Source: an uncultured Acidobacteriia bacterium (lineage in GTDB: Bacteria > Acidobacteriota > Terriglobia > Bryobacterales > Bryobacteraceae). From it: a DNA stretch of 35,712 nt. The notes beneath the pieces were generated by a model. That model did no database searches, was not told where the DNA came from, and was given only the letters and a program-made list of their open reading frames with translations. How positions within the stretch are numbered: position 1 is the stretch's first letter; each line of letters begins with the position of its first letter. The DNA lies in the NCBI GenBank assembly GCA_903900705.1, contig CAIUOG010000026.1, positions 1 through 35,712 of the forward strand, written 5' to 3'. The translations under genes and the position numbers were made by a program. This document shows, one piece after another, positions 31,313 to 35,712 of this stretch.

Positions 31313-32548
31313 ATGACGGCATCCACCCCGATACCAGCACAAACACTTTCCGACGAAGAACAACTCTACTGGCTGGCGCTTCGCCTTGTTCCCGGACTCG
31401 GCACCCGGCGTTCCAACCTATTATTAGAACGCTTCCGGACCCCGCAGGCCATCTTCCGCGCCTCACCCAGCGAACTGGAACACGCCGGACTTGGCGGAGC
31501 GCTGGCCCGTTCAGTCGCCAGCGGCAACAGTTTCGAAGACGCGGCCAGCCAGCAACAGCTCCTGAAAGGGTCCGGCGCGCAGCTCATCACACTGGGCGAT
31601 GCCCGGTATCCCGAACCTCTGCGCCGGATTTATGACCCGCCCCCGGTTCTCTTCGCCAGAGGCCGCGTCGAGCTGCTTTCGTCCATCTGCATTGGAGTCG
31701 TGGGTACCCGGCACCCTACGCCATACGGCATCGCGGCCTCGGAACGGCTTTCGGGAGATCTGGCCCGCGCGGGCCTTACCATCACGTCCGGCATGGCGCG
31801 CGGAATTGACACTGCGTCCCACAAAGCCTGTTTGGCGGCGGGTGGAAACACCATCGCCGTGCTTGGCTGCGGCGTTGATGTGGTCTATCCCTCCGAAAAC
31901 AAGCGGCTCGCGGCGGAGATCGCAGCCAACGGCCTGATCCTTTCCGAGTTCCCCATGGCCGCCGTCGCGTTTCCGCAAAACTTTCCGATCCGTAATCGCG
32001 TGATCAGCGGACTCAGTTGCGGTATTCTCGTCATCGAAGGCGCCCAGTACAGCGGTTCCGCCATCACCGCCCGCCTGGCCCTCGACCAGGACCGCGAGGT
32101 CTTCGCCGTCCCCGGCAACATCACGTCAAAAATGAGCTGGGGGCCAAACCTGCTGATCAAACAGGGCGCAAAACTGGTCCAGGACTGGAATGATGTCGTA
32201 GTGGAGCTACCGGCTCCCCTGCAGCGAAAGCTCATCGACGCGGGCCGGGAACGTCTTCTGAATCAAGGGCTTGGGGGCAATCCAGACGGGGCTTCCCCAA
32301 ACAGCGCCGAATCTTCCGGCAACCGCGACGCATCACAATCAGCCATACAGGATATGCAGGGCCCACAAGCCCAGGCCACCCGCCGGATTCTCGAAAAACT
32401 CCGCGTGGATGCCACGACTCACCTCGACACACTGGTCGAATCCATCGACGACATGTCCCCTTCCGAGATCATCGCCGGACTCTTCGAGCTGGAGATCCTC
32501 GGGCTCGTTCGGCAACAAGCCGGCAGGAACTTTGTTAAAGTGTGGTAG
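31313..32548 (+). CDS. dprA: DNA-processing protein DprA
   Basis: A 411-residue protein from ATG 31313 (ATG 31274 and 31301 are alternatives that overlap the divergent gene more). The N-terminal helical domain (LALRLVPGLGTRRSNLLLER) is a helix-hairpin-helix type. The Rossmann-like DprA domain has GVVGTRHPTPYG, SGMARGIDTASHKA, VLGCGVDVVYPSEN, FPIRNRVISGLS and QGAKLV. The C-terminus (about 345-411) is a winged helix. DprA loads RecA on incoming single strands in natural transformation. The gene is followed by topA, a common pairing. Confidence 0.96.
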   Translation: MTASTPIPAQTLSDEEQLYWLALRLVPGLGTRRSNLLLERFRTPQAIFRASPSELEHAGLGGALARSVASGNSFEDAASQQQLLKGSGAQLITLGDARYPEPLRRIYDPPPVLFARGRVELLSSICIGVVGTRHPTPYGIAASERLSGDLARAGLTITSGMARGIDTASHKACLAAGGNTIAVLGCGVDVVYPSENKRLAAEIAANGLILSEFPMAAVAFPQNFPIRNRVISGLSCGILVIEGAQYSGSAITARLALDQDREVFAVPGNITSKMSWGPNLLIKQGAKLVQDWNDVVVELPAPLQRKLIDAGRERLLNQGLGGNPDGASPNSAESSGNRDASQSAIQDMQGPQAQATRRILEKLRVDATTHLDTLVESIDDMSPSEIIAGLFELEILGLVRQQAGRNFVKVW

Positions 32549-32629
32549 CCAGAGCCGTTCCCTTCGGCGGCACTGGAGAGCGCGAGCCGCCGGGGGGTAG
32601 TTTATTCTGGGAAAGCAGTTAATAAGGAT

Positions 32630-35089
32630 ATGGCAAAAGCTCTGGTAATCGTCGAATCACCGGCGAAGGCAAAAACAATCAACAAGTACCTCGGGAAGAA
32701 CTTCATCGTGAAGGCTTCGCTCGGGCACATCAAGGATCTCCCCAAAAAGGATCTCTCGGTGGACGTCGACAATGGCTTCAAACCGAAGTACGAAGTCATC
32801 GAGGGCAAAAAGAAGCTCATCCAGGAACTGAAGGATGCGGCGAAAAAAGTCGATGCCATCTACCTCGCGGCTGACCCTGATCGCGAAGGGGAAGCCATTT
32901 GCTGGCACCTGCAGGAAGAACTGAAGTCGAAAAAGACGCTCGAACAGGGCGCGCCGCGGATCTACCGCGTGATGTTCAACGAAATCACGAAGAAGTCGAT
33001 CGACAAGGCGTTCGAAACGCCGGCCGTGGTCAACGTGAACAAAGTGGACGCCCAGCAGGCGCGCCGCGTTCTGGACCGGCTCGTCGGTTATAAGATTTCT
33101 CCCCTCCTGTGGGATAAAGTCCGACGTGGTCTGTCGGCCGGACGCGTGCAGACCGTCGCGGTCCGTGTGATTGTCGACCGTGAACGGGAAGTCCGTGCGT
33201 TCGTCAAACAGGAATACTGGACCCTCGACGCCAACCTCGGCGCAAAGAAAGCCCCCTGGTTCGACGCCCGGCTCAGCCGCCGCGGCGAAGAAACGCCGGA
33301 GATTCCGGATCAGGCCGCGGCCGATGCGCTGGTTGCCGATATGGAGGGTGCGAAGTTCATCGTCCGTTCCGTCAACACGAAGGAAAAGAAGCGGAACCCG
33401 GTTGCACCCTTCATCACCTCCACCCTCCAGCAGGATTCCTCCCGCAAGCTGCGTTTCAGCGTGAAGCGCACCATGATGCTGGCGCAGCAGCTCTATGAAG
33501 GCGTGGAAATCGGGCCCGAAGGCGCAGTCGGTCTGATCACCTACATGCGTACCGACTCCACCCGTATCGGCGACGAAGCCATCGCCGAAGTGCGGGAGTT
33601 TATCGGCGCAAAATATGGCCCGCAGTATCTGCCGCCGTCCGCCAATATTTATAAGACGAAGAAGGATGCGCAGGACGCCCACGAAGCGATCCGGCCCACT
33701 TCAGCCCTCCGCACCCCGGACGACGTCGCGCCGTTCCTCGCCGAAGATCAGCTGAAACTCTACCGCCTGATCTGGATGCGCTTCATTGCCTCCCAGATGA
33801 ATCCGGCCCTGCTTGACCAGACCACCATTGACGTGGCTGCCGACGGCCGCACGGGTCTCGATTACACCTTCCGCGCCACCGGGTCGGTCATGAAGTTCGA
33901 TGGCTTCCTCGCTGTTTATGAGGAAGGTAAGGATCAGAAAGACGAGGAAGACGAGGAACTCAAGCACAAACTACCCATCGTCACGGCCGGTGAAGAGCTG
34001 AAACTTCGCGCCCTCAAGCCCGAACAGCACTTTACTGAACCGCCGCCCCGCTATACGGAAGCCACGCTCGTCAAGAAACTGGAAGCCGATGGCGTGGGTC
34101 GCCCGTCCACCTACGCTTCCATCCTTTCCACCATCCAGGAACGGGAATACGTGACCAAGGAAGGTGGAAAATTCAAACCCACTGAACTCGGCATGGTGGT
34201 CACCGATCTGCTGCTGGAGAGTTTTAACGACATCTTCGACGTGCGCTACACCGCGCGCATGGAAGAAGAACTCGACGACATCGAAGAAGGTAAACTCGAC
34301 TGGCGCGAGGCCATGGGTGAATTCTACGAACGATTCACCAAAGACCTCACGAACGCCGAAACGCACATGACCAACATCAAGCGGATGGAAAAACCCACCG
34401 ACTTGTTGTGCGACAAATGCGGAAAACCCCTCGTTATTAAATGGGGGAAACACGGTAGTTTCCTCGCCTGTACCGGATACCCGGAATGTACCTATACCCG
34501 GGAACTGACTGTCGACCTCCCCGACATCGATGGCGCGGACCTCGCCGAGCAGGGCGACGAAGAGTATTGCCAGAATTGTGGACGCACCATGGTGCTCAAA
34601 AAAGGCAGGTTCGGTACCTTCTTTGCCTGCTCCGGCTATCCCGACTGCAAAACGACCAAGCAAATCGGAGGCGCACAGAAGAAGGCCGACGTTATCCTCG
34701 ACGAAAAATGTCCCCAGTGCGCGAGCAACCTGGTCCAGAAATTCGGGCGTTTTGGTGAGTTTACCGCCTGCAGTAATTACCCGGGCTGCAAATACGTGAA
34801 GCAGAAAACCATTGGCGTCGCCTGCCCCAACTGTACGGAAGGTGAAGTGGTGGAACGGCGTTCCAAACGCGGCAAGACCTTCTACGGTTGTAATCGTTAT
34901 CCGGACTGCGATTTCGTCGCATGGGCCCGCCCGGTAGCGGAAAAATGCCCCGACTGCGGCAGCCCTTACCTCACCGAGAAATATCTGAAGTCTGGCGCGT
35001 TCCTGCAGTGTCCTGTCGCCGAATGCAAATACAAGCGGGAAATGCTGCCGCAGGAACAACAGACGCAACCGGAACCCGTCGCCGTCTGA
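32630..35089 (+). CDS. topA: DNA topoisomerase I
   Basis: An 819-residue type IA topoisomerase from ATG 32630, with AAGGA upstream. The TOPRIM domain has VIVESPAKAKTINKYLG (Glu9) and AADPDREGEA (Asp82, Asp84). GLITYMRTDSTRI contains the active Tyr305. The C-terminal 230 residues carry five zinc-ribbon repeats: four Cys-x2-Cys... Cys-x-x-Tyr-Pro-x-Cys units, then a last one ending CPVAECKYKRE. E. coli TopA has three, so the tail is on the long side. It relaxes negative supercoils. A strong terminator follows. Confidence 0.98.
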   Translation: MAKALVIVESPAKAKTINKYLGKNFIVKASLGHIKDLPKKDLSVDVDNGFKPKYEVIEGKKKLIQELKDAAKKVDAIYLAADPDREGEAICWHLQEELKSKKTLEQGAPRIYRVMFNEITKKSIDKAFETPAVVNVNKVDAQQARRVLDRLVGYKISPLLWDKVRRGLSAGRVQTVAVRVIVDREREVRAFVKQEYWTLDANLGAKKAPWFDARLSRRGEETPEIPDQAAADALVADMEGAKFIVRSVNTKEKKRNPVAPFITSTLQQDSSRKLRFSVKRTMMLAQQLYEGVEIGPEGAVGLITYMRTDSTRIGDEAIAEVREFIGAKYGPQYLPPSANIYKTKKDAQDAHEAIRPTSALRTPDDVAPFLAEDQLKLYRLIWMRFIASQMNPALLDQTTIDVAADGRTGLDYTFRATGSVMKFDGFLAVYEEGKDQKDEEDEELKHKLPIVTAGEELKLRALKPEQHFTEPPPRYTEATLVKKLEADGVGRPSTYASILSTIQEREYVTKEGGKFKPTELGMVVTDLLLESFNDIFDVRYTARMEEELDDIEEGKLDWREAMGEFYERFTKDLTNAETHMTNIKRMEKPTDLLCDKCGKPLVIKWGKHGSFLACTGYPECTYTRELTVDLPDIDGADLAEQGDEEYCQNCGRTMVLKKGRFGTFFACSGYPDCKTTKQIGGAQKKADVILDEKCPQCASNLVQKFGRFGEFTACSNYPGCKYVKQKTIGVACPNCTEGEVVERRSKRGKTFYGCNRYPDCDFVAWARPVAEKCPDCGSPYLTEKYLKSGAFLQCPVAECKYKREMLPQEQQTQPEPVAV

Positions 35090-35111
35090 TCACCTTGTAG
35101 TCCTTTCCTCC

Positions 35112-35142
35112 AGGCCGGATCCTTCGGGATCCGGCCTTTTTT
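35112..35142 (+). terminator. Rho-independent terminator of topA
   Basis: Arms aggccggatcc (35112-35122) and ggatccggcct (35127-35137) pair perfectly over 11 bases around a ttcg tetraloop, followed by ttttt. A textbook intrinsic terminator. Confidence 0.97.
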
Positions 35143-35244
35143 CATCTCACCCAATATTTACAGCACCCCCTCCGTTTCACCCCTCGTATTTTTCCTATGA
35201 AAAAAAGGTGAGAACAAGTCCCCCCCAAGTTAACATTACTTTTG

Positions 35245-35256
35245 TATTTGCAAATA
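35245..35256. promoter_or_regulatory. Perfect AT-rich palindrome upstream of the last gene
   Basis: TATTTGCAAATA is self-complementary and lies in an AT-rich leader (35143-35320) that differs from the GC-rich surroundings. The leader also has A7 (35200-35206) and C7 (35220-35226) runs. A regulator site is plausible; no known operator is recognised. Confidence 0.4.
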
Positions 35257-35320
35257 ATAGATCTTTGGGTTTTCCCGATGATGCGATGCAAATCGTGCGA
35301 AAAATACAGGGAGTGTGACC

Positions 35321-35712
35321 ATGCGAGCTCAGACAATTGATATTCAGCAGTGCACCGGAAGAATTCTCTGTTCGGCAATCTTCCGGCCAGGAGGCAAAAA
35401 ACTCCTCGCCAAAGGCCATATTCTGCGGGAAGAGGATATTCGGATTCTCCAGTCCGAAGGCATGGACCGAATCTGGGTTGCCCAGCTCGATGAGGACGAA
35501 ATTCCCGAGGATCACGCCGTCTGCTCCATCGCCGGAGAAATGGCCTGCGGTTCCTACGAAATCCAGCTCGCTCCCGGCGGTCGCGCCAATCTGATCGCGA
35601 CCGAGAATTCCTGCGTTCTGGTGGATGACGATCTGCTCCGCCAGGTGAATTGCACCTCAGGCCTGGTCATCGCCACAGCCCTCAATTTCACTTTTGCCAC
35701 GGCCGGGCAGAG
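35321..35712 (+). CDS. Probable molybdopterin-binding protein, N-terminal part (cut by window end)
   Basis: ATG 35321, preceded by GGGAG, opens a frame of 130 codons that leaves the window. The visible part reads RILCSAIFRPGGKKLLAKGH, REEDIRILQSEGMDRIWVAQ and LDEDEIPEDHAVCSIAGE. This pattern (a raised LxKGH-x-LREEDI-x-LQ-x-xG segment, then VARLDEDEIPED) is the N-terminal region of a family of molybdopterin-binding proteins related to MoeA/MoaB. The diagnostic MoCF domain would lie beyond the window, so the call is provisional. Confidence 0.6.
   Translation, partial: MRAQTIDIQQCTGRILCSAIFRPGGKKLLAKGHILREEDIRILQSEGMDRIWVAQLDEDEIPEDHAVCSIAGEMACGSYEIQLAPGGRANLIATENSCVLVDDDLLRQVNCTSGLVIATALNFTFATAGQ

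Noticed and set aside
32657-35068. Two long minus-strand frames (341 and 365 residues)
   Set aside because: Antisense to topA, whose identity is certain; products are Phe/His/Arg-rich shadow sequence.
1-35712. CRISPR array, integrase, transposase, retron, toxin-antitoxin or restriction genes
   Set aside because: No direct-repeat array and no protein with these family signatures was seen on either strand.

Overview
The window looks like an ordinary chromosomal stretch from a free-living, GC-rich Gram-negative bacterium. The best guess is an acidobacterium of the Solibacter/Bryobacter type. That rests on gene content only: a paired cytochrome-type DUF1549/DUF1553 protein and DUF1501 protein, GH88 and Gfo/Idh/MocA sugar genes, many signal peptides ending in Ala-Gln, a Tat system, and a flagellar motor with a FliA-type sigma factor. 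No rRNA or other decisive marker is present. I see no insertion sequence, integrase, phage gene, CRISPR array or recognisable defence system. Codon use looks even throughout.

Layout. 1-3680: the 5' part of an exported M28 peptidase (minus), then a four-gene plus-strand operon of an ECF sigma factor, a membrane anti-sigma-like protein and two exported proteins. 3677-6675: a minus-strand operon of a GH88 unsaturated uronyl hydrolase, a cupin and a Gfo/Idh/MocA oxidoreductase. 6740-9370: a large secreted glycosidase-like protein. 9376-13323: a minus-strand run of a class C beta-lactamase-like hydrolase, an NHL propeller, MotA and MotB. 13368-14713: an exported M48 metalloprotease and a STAS anti-anti-sigma protein. 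14716-19315: the DUF1549/DUF1553 and DUF1501 pair. 19385-20904: a D-2-hydroxyacid dehydrogenase with a signal peptide, then a fasciclin protein. 21065-21301: ribosomal protein L31. 21380-22801: a second ECF sigma operon whose layout resembles the CnrH/CnrY/CnrX metal-sensing module. 23079-24416: a membrane PAS histidine kinase. 24371-26712: a minus-strand envelope cluster (DUF697-like, glycine-zipper, thioredoxin-fold proteins). 26798-28777: a small membrane ORF, a FliA-type sigma factor, tRNA-Ala(CGC) and a SAM methyltransferase. 28865-31275: a minus-strand Tat cluster. 31313-35089: dprA and topA. 35321-end: the start of a probable molybdopterin-binding protein.

How the parts fit. Three sigma factors, a STAS protein and a histidine kinase make the window rich in regulation. 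Much of the rest is envelope or secretion: Tat translocase plus at least one clear Tat substrate (the DUF1501 protein), exported proteases, exported redox proteins and carbohydrate-active enzymes. The most unusual items are the long low-complexity cytoplasmic extensions on both TatA and TatC, the seventh membrane segment of TatC, the Cnr-like sigma module, the exported D-2-hydroxyacid dehydrogenase, and a possible KdgF-like cupin next to GH88. I found no wholly unprecedented multi-gene system.
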